From Lepidurus packardi (taxonomy: Eukaryota; Arthropoda; Branchiopoda; Notostraca; Triopsidae), in contig JAKZAN010000006.1 of the NCBI GenBank assembly GCA_023053545.1, forward strand, positions 5,523,001 to 5,587,000: DNA of 64,000 bases. The letters run 5' to 3'. The notes under the pieces are model-generated. The model saw only the letters and a list, made by a program, of their open reading frames with translations. It was not told where the DNA came from and searched no databases. The translations under genes and the position numbers were made by a program. Of the stretch, positions 11,878-24,400 are shown piece after piece (position 1 is the first letter of the stretch; each line of letters starts with the position of its first letter).

Positions 11878-13124
11878 ATGCAAATAGTCAACTCCTTATC
11901 AAGGTCTGTTGCTAATTAAAAGCAAGCGAAATTATGTATATGTCTAATTGATATACTAAGAACATAAAGTGTTAGTTTGAAAAAAATGTGAAGAAAACAG
12001 CGAATTGTTTAGTAAAAGGACACGCTTTTAATCTCATGATGAAGTCCAGTCACGTTTCAAGATCATCTCCAGTACTAAAAGAGTTTTCTGCGGACCTGTG
12101 TTCAAAGCGAAAACTCGCACGTCGTTACACGTGTAATGACATGCGAATTTTCTCACTGGCTTCTTTGTAGTTTGTATACTTGCATATTTGATTGTGCCTG
12201 ACAAATTTACATTTAATGTCAAGGGACTGGCCTTCAATGTAATCGATACATTAATATATTCCATTTTTGAATTGTGCTCGCATTTAGAGGTATATTATCG
12301 ATTCCGAACCTTCTTGTCCTGTTCCAAACGTAACGGCATGAGAAACAAGTTGAGATTTGGGAAGAAAAAGTTGAGCTAAAAATATATTATAAAGTTTGCT
12401 TCGTAAGTAGAAAACCATGTCCATGAAGGGAACCCTAATTTGATCTCGAATTATAAACTTTTAAGGCGCTTATTTCAGACTCAGCCTCTTTTTTACCTGA
12501 TTGAAGCCAACAATGACGAAACGTTAAATGCGTCATTTAACGTTACCCAAAACTTTACCAAGACTTTAAAATAACAAATATTCGAAGTATTCTGGTGATC
12601 TATCCCAGCGAAATGACGGTATTTCTAAGACCTGTTTTTATTAATAAACTGCCGCCTAAGTAGTTACGCAATACTTTTGTTTAACAACGACAATTCCGTT
12701 GCCTTTGGTGTAAACCCAAGAAAACGGCATAGTTTGACTTTTTATCATTTCACTGTTGGTATTTTTGATTTTTAATTGTTTAAGATTTTCCATATCTATA
12801 CATCCCATTGTTGTCATAGGTATCAAACAATCATATTCCCCGTAAAAACCGTTATTGATCAATTTATTATAATAAAATATTCGGAGAAATTCAAACCCGT
12901 GCCGCCATCTAAGTAACCACTGTAGCATTACAGCCAGAAAGTGATGGAGGTGTGACCAATTTTGTTCGTAAGTTAGCGCCTGCCGATTTCGCCATATCGC
13001 GCGCCTTGCCTTCGCGTCGAAGTGTCGTTGTTTGTCGTTTGCGTGCTTAAAAAAGTGTGACGCGTGGCTTGGTGTAGTTTTTTTAACGTGCTTGTGTTTT
13101 CATTCACCTTTTTAAACCCAAACA
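11878..13124. other. AT-rich non-coding stretch with palindromes
   Basis: Holds a 44-bp palindrome (listed separately) and a small inverted repeat at 12522-12546 (AACGTTAAAT arms). The last 150 bp is the promoter and leader of the HMG20-like gene. No other gene seen. Confidence 0.4.
12109..12152. repeat. 44-bp spacer-less imperfect palindrome
   Basis: GAAAACTCGCACGTCGTTACAC is followed directly by GTGTAATGACATGCGAATTTTC; about 18 of 22 positions pair, centred at 12130/12131 on ACACGTGT. Because of it, open frames on both strands read nearly the same residues (YTCNDMRIF and YTCNDVRVF). Confidence 0.8.
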
Positions 13125-15320
13125 ATGGAAGAACACGAGCTAAGCTTCAATTCCACGGTGGATTTCGCTTCACTTTTCCTCAACGGACTCGATCATGAGA
13201 TGGAAAATACTCCCAAACCCATGAATTCCGACATCTTAGACGCCCAACATACCAATTTCTTACTCGAAGTTAACCCTAACCACATGTAAAACTACATTCC
13301 GAACTTACAAAACATGCTTTTATAGGCTTTTATAACCTAATACGCTTTTTTATAGGCTTCCGATGCATCCGTTGAGCAGAATGGGAAGTTTAGGCGACTT
13401 TGGCCTGCCATCCTTAGAAATTCCCATGTCTATGGACCAGGAAATGCAGAATACTCACATGCGAGAGTCTATGTTAAGCTTACAAGGCCTCCAGAACCCT
13501 CTACATACTCAAGAACCTGATCTTGGGCTCGGATTTTCCTACTTAGACGTTCTTAAACAGCCCGAAAGGAGCCATTCTGTACCTCACGAGCTTACTCCGT
13601 CCTTACGATCTCAAGAAGCTCAAGAATGCCATGCCGAATTCGGCCAGTTGCAAGAATTGGGTGCTGCTACCACTTCAACACTCCCAGTACAGACTCTCTA
13701 TGCTTAAAAACGAATTCATTCACTAAAAAAGTATTTTTTTTTCTTTTTTTAGAACAGTTTAGAAGTTTCAGATAAGGTTATGTTGCCCGCCAAAATCCCC
13801 AGACGGAGAAAAACTGCCAATGATAAAGACTCCTCCACCGCGAAAAAGAAACTGCCCAAAGCTGCCTTGACACCGTATCTTTGCTACGTCAACGAACGAA
13901 AGCCTTATTACAAATCCACGTTCCCGAATATGCCTTTGAAAGAGGTTGTAAGCGCAGTTGGGCGCGAATGGAGTGGGCTAGACCCATTGGCGAAAAAACC
14001 GTACGAAGAAAGAGCGGGACAAGATAAAAAACGATATGCTGAAGATGTTCGAGTACTCAAAGCCAATGTAGAACAAGATTCATGCGACATTCGCTCTACA
14101 GACAAGTCGGATGTACGTTTATTACCATAAAAATAGCTTGAAACGTTTAACTTATTCTGTTTCTTAATGCAGGATTACGTAGCTGTGCCCTTGTTCTGTT
14201 CCACGTGCCAAACACATTTCTCCAATGCGCATAACCAGGCTGAACATATGAACAGCAGAGCCCATTTAGAGGTAGTTTAGAATGGCTATTTAGTAATATT
14301 GATTTGTATTTTTTCATACTGATTTTACGTGCATGTTCAAGGCAGAAAGGCTGGGGATTGTAGAGTAGCTTATGTTCTTAATATTAGCTTGAGAATTGTT
14401 TTCTTTGCTTTCGTGGTAAACGAAATCTTGAATTTTGTTGCGTTGAAAGATTCGCCCATAAGAAACGTACAGGCGGACAGGATTAATCGATTCTAGCGCG
14501 TTAAATTTTCATCGGGTTTAGATCTTAAATCTACCTTGGAGAGCGTAAATTTAGCTTTAAATTGGGTGATTTTTAAGCGAATGTACAACTTTTAAATTCC
14601 ACAATGACGTCAGGCGCACGCTCATTGGTCTGTCTGTTTCCCGCTCGTAAACAAGCCCACGTGATCAAAATGGCGTCCTCAACCTTGACTCGCCGTAATG
14701 GAAGCAAAACAATGAAAATTCGTATTTCGGTTGGTTTCAAAGCTTGGAATATGGATGTAAAAATTAGGCTTTGTCTTTTAAACAACTTATACAGCCTTAT
14801 AGAAGTTTTTTTTAACGTAGATTTGTTAATTAAATAGGTAAAAACGAATGTGCAATGCTTAAATATGGTAAAATTCATTGTTGACGAACACAAATTAACC
14901 AAAATTTCTCGTATTTGCAGGCAGTACGCACTCGAAAGATGCTTAGCCTGCAAATTAGCAACAAAACACGTATAGAAGAACTCATGGATTCACTAAAAGA
15001 CTCAGTTTCGACAAGAAGTCTGGAAATCGCGAAATTAAACGAGAAAAAAGACAACCTGCATTCCACGCAAACTACTTTAAATCAAACCCTCGCGTCGCTA
15101 CAAGTAAGTCATATGAGAAACTGAATAAATACTTGATAATTTCATAGCTTTGGATCGTGATTAACCTAGTTTTGATTAGGAAAAAGACCGAAAATTACAT
15201 GAGCAGTTGAAAATGTTAAACCGTACCTCACCTCGATTGACGACAACCATAAAGAATCTGATGAATGCCACGAAGAACCTGAAAACTCTGGTTGGCGTCC
15301 ATAGTAACGTGACGGGGTAA
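13125..15320 (+). CDS. HMG-box protein with C2H2 finger and coiled coil, HMG20-like
   Basis: Preferred model: exons 13125-13285, 13356-13686, 13753-14112, 14173-14271, 14921-15103, 15180-15320; phases agree and the product is 424 residues. A Met-rich acidic N-terminal half comes first, then a basic patch (PRRRK) and an HMG box at about residues 200-267 (LTPYLCYVNERKPYY to DKKRYAEDV). A U1/JAZ-like finger follows (CSTC then H-x5-H within FSNAHNQAEHMNSRAH), then a long coiled coil (KTRIEELMDSLKDS onward). HMG box followed by coiled coil is the layout of HMG20A/B (iBRAF/BRAF35), chromatin proteins of LSD1-CoREST complexes. If exon 4 is not spliced, the protein stops at 14280 with 319 residues, and the coiled coil would belong to a second gene starting at 14670. 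Confidence 0.72.
14600..14756 (+). promoter_or_regulatory. Promoter-like cluster and possible alternative first exon in the HMG20-like gene
   Basis: Within 70 bp lie a CRE (TGACGTCA, 14605-14612), an inverted CCAAT box (ATTGG, 14624-14628), an E-box (CACGTG, 14658-14663) and a YY1-like AAAATGGCGTC (14667-14677). The ATG at 14670 opens 29 codons (MASSTLTRRNGSKTM onward) ending at GAT-GTAAAA (14756) in phase 0, matching the coiled-coil exon at 14921. This would give a coiled-coil-only protein of 136 residues, either an alternative product or a separate gene. Confidence 0.5.
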
Positions 15321-15708
15321 ATATATTCGAAGAAATTCTTGTTTATAACGGGTACTAGAGGAATATTTTGGTTTTGTGTCTGTTACGAGCAGTAATTTGG
15401 GTGTCATTTTGTCTTTTATTCAACCCGAGCCAGCTGCTGACTCTTTGTAATGGTCTCCTTATCATTCAACTCTTGACCCACGCCCGAGAGTTTCCCTTCT
15501 TTTGGCCTTTTGCCCAAGTTTCTTTCTTCCTCAGCGTTTTCCTCGCACCCCAAGTGGCTAAAGTCACACTATCCGCCTGAAATCCTTGGCTCTCGCACGT
15601 TTTTGCTCGAGATACTCTTATTTCTCCTCTCGGAGTAGACACAAAAGTCGAAAATCGTCTTTTTTCTAAATTTGTGAATTGCTTTTTGTACATACAGGTA
15701 AGTCGACA

Positions 15709-15984
15709 ATGCACGCTGGCGTGAAAGTGGAAGAAGATTGGGACGATGAAGTATCTGGAGGACCTAAAAGGCCGTGTTGCCAGGTAAGATTTTCCTTTTT
15801 ATTGCGTTAATGATGAATTGCTGCGAATTAGAATTCAGTTAGAACGTTTGAGACGGTTAATTACGTTAAATGGTTCTAAATTTTGAAGAGGAATCGATGA
15901 TTGAACGCTGTTTTGTCGAAGCAGGGTGAAGATTACGCGGTGGGAACCATCATTCACTTAGATTCTATGGAAAGGGGCTGCTAG
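15709..15984 (+). CDS. Possible short two-exon ORF, unrecognised
   Basis: ATG at 15709 opens 25 codons (MHAGVKVEEDWDDEVSGG onward) ending at a strong donor (CAG-GTAAGA, 15783/15784). An acceptor (GAAGCAG) at 15924 continues in phase 0 for 19 codons to TAG at 15982-15984, 44 residues in all. The ATG is preceded by an acceptor-like CATACAG, hinting at a spliced leader region. Acidic first half, two adjacent Cys at the junction. No family recognised; it may be part of a longer gene or chance. Confidence 0.25.
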
Positions 15985-17834
15985 GGGAATCAAAGGTTTG
16001 TTATTTTTACGTTCAGGGAAAGTAATTTCGTGTCACTCCGACTTGAAACTAATGCAAAACTGCGGTTTTATGGCGGAAGTGCACAACGGTTTATTAGTAT
16101 TAGGCGATAGCCTGCTGTGTCGCAAGGTTTTTTATAAACGCGTACACGCAAACTCGATTTCTTTGCGAGCAAACAGTGGTTAAGTGCTTTCTTGCTCAGT
16201 TGCGGCTTTATTTTTTTAAGCCTTTTTTTTAAGAAATCCTCCAAACACATCCTCTCCGCCAATTGCCGTTGAAACGGATTACACGGCTCCATTCGTTAAG
16301 GTGTAAACGAAGTTAAAGGAATTAAGTGTCCAAGGACAATCAAATTACAATCTTTCTGAAATATTGCTCTTGCTCGACTAGATTAGCTACTGTTGTCTGT
16401 TGCAATGGAGTAATTTATTTAAGTGTTTCGTGTGTAGTTCAGAAATGTAAAAAAACGTGTGCTAGGGTTTTTTTAGCAGTAACTTCAAGAACCATTGCTT
16501 TTTCCATAAATTATTGAGATTTTAGAGTATCTTACGAAAATAGCTTTCATTTGAGGTCTTAGTTACCTCTTTACGAACTATAGTTTCTTTAATACGAGTA
16601 TTTGAAGTTTTATTCCAAAGCGCTCAGCAATGAATCCGCTGCTTTAGCAAGCTCGAACCGCTTGGCGTCACGCTGTACCGCTATAGTGCTGGCGCGGTCC
16701 GCTTGGGATCCACCCGGTTCAGCCCGGACCCATAAATTCGAATTAAGTCCGTTGAGCTTGACGCATAGCGGACGCATGGGAAAACAAGCATCAGTTCAAA
16801 GGAAAACGTTCGAAATTTCGCTGCTACATCCATTTCGACTTACTTAGTGATAAGAACACGTGTTAGACATCATTCTACGAGTAATCTAAACATCTGACTC
16901 CCCAAATGAAGTCAAATGCAGGTATTTTATCCATAATAACTTCTTTAGCATCTCCGTGTCTTGTAATTAGGTCAAAACTCTTCCAAATGAATGTAGTTAG
17001 GTCACATCCCTTCCAGATTAGGTTCTACTAGGTAAAAAATCTTGCTTTAAGTGAAATTAATCTCTTTATATTAGGGTTTGTTCAAGTTTAGAGACCAAGA
17101 GTCATCTTGAGGAAATTTTTTTTTATCTCAGAAAAGGCTCAAGAACACTTAATCTAGCTTGGCTCGGGTAGAATCTTGGGCGTGGCCTCCGCTTTTCTTC
17201 TCTCTCGCTCGCTGCAATATGAAAGATGTCTTCATTAATCTATGGATGTAACCTACATCCATCAACTTTCAGGAAATTTACTGACGTTAGGAGTAATAAC
17301 ATTACATTTTATTACCGTTACTCAAAAGCTTGCTGCTTTTCTAACTTTCTTTTGGTTCTTTGGCGATATGCCCAGAACCTCCAGTTAGCAAACTCCAAAA
17401 AGGAGAGAAAAAAGAAGCTGATATAAAAGAAAAACTCGCCGAATAAAAACGGGAGAAAATAGCCATATATCTTCCCTCCAAAGATCTCGGGAGTTAAATC
17501 GACTGTGAAGGAAACGGCATTGCAAGCCAAGCCAAAGAAGGGAACTAACTATTCACAAGATTTTCAGATTGGCGGAATCGATAATGTGTTTGGAATTGTA
17601 ATCCAAGATGCCAGAAGCTGTCACTTTGAATTTTTCCTTCTTTTACCGGAATTTCTCTTCTTACAGAGCTTTAAATCAATTTACCAGATTTCTTTCTTCT
17701 CATGTAAAACCTTGCCCCCCGACAAAAATCTTCCCAAATCCTGCAGTGGAGGAGCGTAGGGTAAACGTGGACGCCGAAAGTAACTTTTCAAAAATAAAAT
17801 AAATTTCAGAAATACTCCCTCTTCGTCTAAAAAG
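15985..17834. other. Non-coding stretch, no gene seen
   Basis: Unique AT-rich sequence. Short open frames show no domains, signal peptides or splice support. Confidence 0.35.
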
Positions 17835-17886
17835 ATTCAATCTATTCTCGCTTCATCAGAAAAGATGAAGAGAGAATAGATTGAAT
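17835..17886. repeat. Tight hairpin, 23-bp arms, 6-nt loop
   Basis: The arm starting ATTCAATCTATTCTC (17835) pairs with the arm ending GAGAATAGATTGAAT (17886) with one mismatch around the loop AGAAAA (17858-17863). With a 2-nt bulge the stem extends into flanking AAAAAG/CTTTTTT. Confidence 0.85.
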
Positions 17887-18789
17887 GACTTTTTTGGGGT
17901 GCCGAACTTTAGATAGCGTTAGAATTGTGAGATCCGCGAAACTTTGGTCAGGGGGAACATTGGATTATTAGTTGAAAGAAGCTGAAGCGCAGCTTGAAGT
18001 GAAGTGGAGTTCGAGGCCAAGAAGTCGGAGTTGAGAACGTGAACGTGGAGAGCGAGCGAGAGAGATTCTTGTGGCGCAGGAAGGAAGAAAACGCATGATC
18101 GTTTCTCCGGTGAGAAAGTGCAAGCCATAACTTAGAGTGGACCGACTCTCCAGCGCGCACTAACACAACATCAACTTGTTGTTTTGAAGTGAAAAAGGAA
18201 GGCACCAAATAACGCGGCGTGAAGTAAAAGAGCCAAGTAACATTTATTAACACAACCAAAAAGGGATCGGCACGATTGTGGATTGAACCTTATGTCATTC
18301 AAAGTACACTAATTTTCTCGCCTTTTTCTTTTTGTAGAAGATTTGACCATTGAGAATCCATTTACGTTAGAGACGACAGTTCTCAGTTGGTGTTTAGTAT
18401 CGTCAAGATTTATTTACGTGTCAAGTAGAACCAATCACCTTTCAAATTATTTCCTGGGATTCAGTTTAAGGGATAACTTATTCCAAAAGAGCCATCAAGT
18501 CCAGTTTGCGAAGAAACGCACATTGAGCAATGCTAAAAAGACGCTGAACTAGCGGTTAAATAGTGAAACAAGGTTTAAGTGATCGTGTAGTTGGTAAATC
18601 TTGAAGGCTCAAGGTGTGAAAGGATCCCGTAGTTGGTAAACTCTTGATTTATGATAGTTGTGATATCTTATTTCTTCCTAGGCTTACTTATATCCAGAAC
18701 AATACTGAAAAACCAAGGAAAATAGTGCGACAACGCACAAGAACGTTGTATTTTATTATGGCGAGTTGAAGACATCTAGACATTTAGTT
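17887..18789. other. Non-coding stretch, no gene seen
   Basis: No credible exon. A donor/acceptor-like TTTTTGTAG at about 18338 leads into a frame with no recognisable domain. Confidence 0.35.
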
Positions 18790-19132
18790 AGTCTTTTGGC
18801 TCGTTACAGATTCTTTGTGGGTTGTAGTAAAGTCGGAGGCAATTTTTTTGAATTTTTTTTAAAGCTAAGATTGGAGCGAACTGAACTTTAAAAAAATCCA
18901 AAATATTGCCTCCAACTGTATTGCAGCCAAACGAATGAAGGCAATCTTTTTTTCTTTTAAGTTAAGTTTGAAACCATCTTAGCTTACCCTTTCAAAAAAT
19001 CCAGATTTTTTTTAGATTCTTTTTTAAAGTTTAGATTGAATCAATCTTAACTTAACCTTAAGAAAAAATCCAGAAAAAGTGCCCCTAACTTGATTACAAC
19101 CCACAAGGAATGCGTAATCAGCTAAAAAGACT
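18790..19132. mobile_element. Non-autonomous inverted-repeat element (MITE-like), about 343 bp
   Basis: The left 80 bp (AGTCTTTTGGCTCGTTAC onward) matches the reverse complement of the right 80 bp (AGTCTTTTTAGCTGATTACG onward) across TTGTGGGTTGTA and the following T-rich block, with mismatches and small indels. The interior holds further inverted blocks (GGAGGCAATTTTT versus AATATTGCCTCC). No transposase frame. A target duplication is not clear, and the divergence of the arms suggests an old copy. Confidence 0.7.
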
Positions 19133-20772
19133 TTCTATCCCAGAAACCAAATGTTCTCGATGTCTTCAACACAGTCTTCCCTACCAAGTGAAAAATTGCC
19201 CCGCTTTCTTACGATTGAACAGGAGCAAAGATGTACGAAGATGCAAAGTTTGCTCATTAACATGGCATTACTTCATATTTAGCTTTTTGCTAATGAGATT
19301 CAATGTCTTTGTCCAGAATTCATCGTATTCCTCTTGGAAACGTGACGAATTTTGAGAATTGAAAAGATCAAATTCTGTATTTCTATTTTGATATTGATTT
19401 TGGGTATCATACGCCTACGTACGGGGGACTTTCCCCAAGTTTTTTATTAGGTTGACTTATACCATTGCTGTGCCCGGCAGATAGAGCAATTTGTGGCGGT
19501 TTTATATGATCCCATCCCTTTTTTATCAAATGGTCTGTATTTCATTACTTACGATACCGTACTTTCAAAGGGGGGATTCACTGAATACTCTAGTTGGTAT
19601 TCAAGTATCATCATCTCAGCTAAGGTCCTTCAAACGACCTCCGTAACTTCCCGAAAAGTTCCATAAACGATAAGTTTAATCTTCCAACTCGAATATTGGC
19701 CGTTGGGGATTCGGAAAACAAGAATTATTGTTATTTTTCTTCTTCGTTCTGGGAAGAAAGAAGAAGAGACATTTGTTTTAAAGGTCCTTTTTGAAAGAGG
19801 GATACAAAATTTATCACTGTGGTGGGACAATCTCCTTTTGCCTTCAAAGAAGCAATATCCCTCCCCAGGCTATAAGCGACAAGGCAGAATTTTATATAAC
19901 ACACGCACAGGCCAAAAGCGCCTAATAATCGATAACAAAGATTAGATTGGTTCCGGTTCTTTGATCCCATTTAGGTACAAATTCCTTAACGTTCCCTTGA
20001 CGCTCCACGAAACCTTTGCAGAATTTTCAAGTTCCTTTTTTCATATATTACTGCTAGGAGAAGATTGTACTCTTTTCAAAGTTTCAAAATGTCAGAATGT
20101 TGGGCAACATTGGGATACAATGTCTCCGACAATATTACAGCACTCCCCCACAGAAAGGAAGGACCACAGTGGATAGGACGTTGTGGAGAAGTTGGAATTG
20201 AGAATCGTGAAGAGAATATTGGAGGCAGGATTTCGTAAAGCCACCAATATGAAACCCGGAGATTTGGAGAAAATTAGGGGGTTTCCAGGGAACTTTCTAT
20301 GCGTTCAGAGGTATAGAGGAGAGCTCTTCGAGATTGTATTGGTTTTGTTGAGGTTGATGCTTTTTATTTTTATTTTTTGTGGGGTAGTCGTGGTAGGAAT
20401 TTAAAACGAAGGACCCCTTTTTTCTCGTGGTTAGAGCGTTTTAAGAGTCCTTACATGATGAAGTTTCTATAGGAAACACGATAGCGCATATTCCGTTCCG
20501 TGAGCATCAAGTCCAAACTCCAAGTCGACCCAACACAACACACAGTTTTATGACCGTTAGGGTTAGCAAAGGAAGAGTTTTCGAACGAAACGGAGCGGGC
20601 GCGCCCAGTTCGCAATCAAGAGAGTCGGCAGCATGGACGGGATCAGATCTTGCTGCAGCACTGACTCTGTGTTCCTGCTTAGGATTAACTTTGTAGCGCC
20701 AGTGTTCCGCGTAGTTTAAAAAGTTCGGTTTTTTTGAGTGCGATACCTAATTCGGGAAGTGAAGTAAAAGCT
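19133..20772. other. Non-coding stretch, no gene seen
   Basis: Unique sequence. The last 200 bp before 20773 is more GC-rich and may be a promoter and leader for the possible first exon there. Confidence 0.35.
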
Positions 20773-20832
20773 ATGAATTCCTTAAGTGGAGGGGGAAATT
20801 CGGGCCCCGGGCCAAAAGAACGAACCTTTCGA
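20773..20832 (+). other. Possible alternative first coding exon (20 codons)
   Basis: ATG at 20773 opens MNSLSGGGNSGPGPKERTFR and runs exactly to a perfect donor, CGA-GTAAGT, in phase 0. The next compatible recognised exon downstream on the same strand is DPP10-like exon 2 (28972), also phase 0. Vertebrate DPP6 and DPP10 use several alternative first exons for the short cytoplasmic tail, so this may be one. It may equally be the start of an unrelated gene. Confidence 0.35.
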
Positions 20833-21461
20833 GTAAGTGCTTTTAACCTTAATCTGATAACGCTAGAGATACCCTTCGCTATGTGGTGTACAGATCTCCT
20901 TAGTCACTAAAATTCTAACAAAAATTGCGGTTATTCCTTTCGATAAGTAATTTGTTGTTCCTATCCTTGAATTGAAAGAGTAATACGATTCTTAATTCAA
21001 TTCGAAGATTAATACGATTCAGTTTGACGATCATTTCATTTAATTCAAGGAGTTCCTTCAATTCGAAGATTAATACGATTCTTCCTTCAATTCGACGATC
21101 ATTTCATTCAATTCAAGTAGTGTATCGATGAATAGGATCAAACAATGAATCGAGGCGAATTGAATGAAGTACATTGAAACGAGTAGGATGAATAGTATCA
21201 AAATTCAAAAGCAAAATTAAAATTCAGTTTTTCAATTTCTGAATATACCAAACAAAATCGTAGGTTTCGCCCGAAAATGTCAAGAGTTCGACATCAGAAG
21301 GTAGTCTAGCTTGTATTAAGCCTAGGGATCAAGGTAGATGTACCCCTGTGATGTTTTTTTTGGCCGAGATAATGAAGTTTGAAATTAAAAACTGGGTGGG
21401 ATTTATGACAGAGAGCGTGTTTTCAATTACTTTGGTGCACAACGGGGTTTTTAAGCCTGTT

Positions 21462-21496
<35 letters not shown>

Positions 21497-24400
21497 GTAC
21501 GTGTGCTTTTATAAGTTGGGTAACGGTATGTTCAAAGGAGTGTTGTGTTGTGTTGTTGAGCGAGATTGAGGCCAGTACATGTACTAGGTACGCAGAGGTA
21601 CGGCATGCTCACCCCGGACGTGTGATGGGGGAAAAACGAGCAAGGACCCCCCCCTCTTGTGTAAATATAACGAGATTGACGGTCGGGGGAAAAGAATCCA
21701 AGTAAAGGAAGGCAGACTTTTATGAAACTTTCGGATGAAGCAATGATGCGGTGAAAGTGAAAAGGGAACCTTCTTTTGACAAGAAACTTCCGTGTAGAGT
21801 GTAAACAGTGCAGGTGATGACAGGCTCGCGTGCGCTTCTGTCTTGAAAAGTTGCTTAACGTGAGCTATCGCTCACATATAAATGTACGTACTTGACAAGA
21901 GAGGAGCGTGTCGTTCGTCGTTAACTACCTTATTTTTCCTAATTTGTTTTTGTTATTGTTCTAGCACGAGTAGCTATGCGGAAGCAAATGAAAAGAATTG
22001 AGATAAGAAACGCGAGAATTGTGCGATTTGGTTGGACCGACAAGGGACCGTTTTATTTATTTTGTTTTTCCGCCAAAAAGGGCAGGAAAAGGGATAATTT
22101 GCGTGCAAGAGGGAGGAGCTTCTTATTTAAAGGACTTGGAAAAGGGGGCTTGGTCTCGTTATGAAAACTTTTGTTAGAAAGAGAAAAGTTTTGGCGTGTT
22201 TGGGGTAATTTTCTTGTGAATTTTATGAAGTAGTTAAACTGGCGCAAAAAGGTGTGGTCCTTGACTGGGGCCTCGGTACACGAGTTGAAGGTGGAAATGA
22301 TAAGGGTCGTCCAAGTTTTTTTATTTTTATTAGTTTCCGGAGGTCGTGAGACAATTATTTGTCGTCGACTCGCTGCTACTGACAGGGTTAGTCGATAGAT
22401 GGGGCGAAGGCCGTAAACGAGCGTCCGTGAGAGGGGTCGTGGGCGGGTCGGGGCGTTTTTGGTTTGGAAGGCAGAACTGTGCCCCTGGGGAGACTATAAA
22501 CTCCGATTAGATTTCCGCAGAGTAGAGTGGAATTAGAAGAGCGAAGGGAGAAACGGACCTTCGTTTATGTACTTGTTCGGGAAGTGTTGTATTGATTGCA
22601 GTAATATTGAAGTTTGAAGTTGGGTAGGAAAAAAAACTAAAAAAAGGTAGAACTTCAAAGCGCTACTCGTAAATCATGTTGTTGAAGTTTCCTCTGTTTC
22701 GGTTATTTTCAATATGGCAGCTGTCGAGCGTTTGTGGTCAGTACCAAATCGATGTGTAGTTCGCATTTTGGAAATCGATTTACAAATTAGCGGTAGAATA
22801 AGGGTATTTTTGATACCGACAAGATTTCGATGTCTTATTGTTGCTACCGGTTGAGACTATAGATGAGCTTATTGATAACCTAGCTATTAATGCGGTATTT
22901 ACTAGCTGTTTTTAGTACGGTATTGAATGGCATCATTTGTGTCTTTTTCGAAATTATTGCATAAGATTTTGATCGATACTATTGTATTGATTACTATTAC
23001 GATACTATCCCGATTACGAAGCGCTGTTTACAAAACAAGCAAACCAGGATCTCACGCGTGTTTCCTTTTTCACAACCTAGGTGTCGCGTCAAAGGAGCTG
23101 AAAAGCAAAAGCAGTCTTATTGTATTACTTTTATTTATGTTTAAACGCTTATGAATCGATAAACCGTTGTTATCGAGCCAAGCTACTGTCTTTACGCCTT
23201 ATGTTGTACGTCACGAACGTTTTTCTCATTTAATTCTTACGAATAGAATAGAAGTGTATATTTTACTTAACGTGTTCTTAAGCAAATAATTTTCACCTGA
23301 GCACTATTAACCTTATTTGAAAGTTACATAGGCTCGCTTAGCTAAAGAATCCTGGTATTAATTCTACCAAACTAAGTTATTACATTACTACTTAAAAATA
23401 ACTCAAATAAATCTATAGTGTTCTGCGTCCTAGTCACCCCTTTAGTATTGATTACGCCAGGTTTCAAATGAACCTGCAGTCAACTACCTTAGCTCGCTTT
23501 TCAGCTCTGTATTCGAATACTACGAAAGGCAAACATTCCAGACTAAGCACAAAGTTCATCCTCGCGCCACTAGATGGCTCTCTTATCTCATCGACTGTCC
23601 TTATTCGTATTATTTGGTCAATAGCTGTTACAAGGACAACTTTAATGATTAGAACACTTAGAATTTAGCCTAGTGCTACTAAACGCCTGTCGATTGTAAG
23701 CCATTTCGGACTCAATTATGTTAATCCTAAGTTAATTAACTACAATAGTCTAATGTTCGGCGAGTAGCATCCTTTCCGCAGGCTTATTACTACTTCCCTC
23801 CTCACCCCCTTCATATTGTTGTTATTGCAAGGCTCAACTAATGATGGCTTACACAATTTGTACCCTGCCGCAGGCCATAGTGCCTTTATAGAGACTAAAT
23901 CGGAGATGCGCTCTACTTACAGTAATCTGAAATGTGAAGATGATGAGGAGTGGTATAGTGTATACTACACAGGGTTGTATATAATAACATCAGAGTTTTC
24001 CTGACCGGAGACCCATTATTGATTCATAACAACACAGGAGTCTGAGGTATATAACCCACCCTGAGAGCATTAACATTCACCGTGGAGACGTAGAAGAATC
24101 CCAAACGACATAAAAGAGAACGTCTTCACAGCGTATGAAAGAGAACCCATCCCATTCTGTTCTCCTGAAAACATCAGAAGAAGGCACGAACGAGGTCTAA
24201 ACCGTAGAAGAAATAAAAATCTTCTCGACCAAGTCGAGTTAAACTTATATTTCGGTATTTCTGCCCAGGAGCATAGCAGTAATATCAGTCTAATCGAGGT
24301 GACTGAAGGTATTCTTGGAATCTAAGGGAGATAAATTGTAAGATACCAGCAAGGCGATGAAAAGAGGAAGATAGAGATAGGAGGAGCCAAGAAGAATGCA

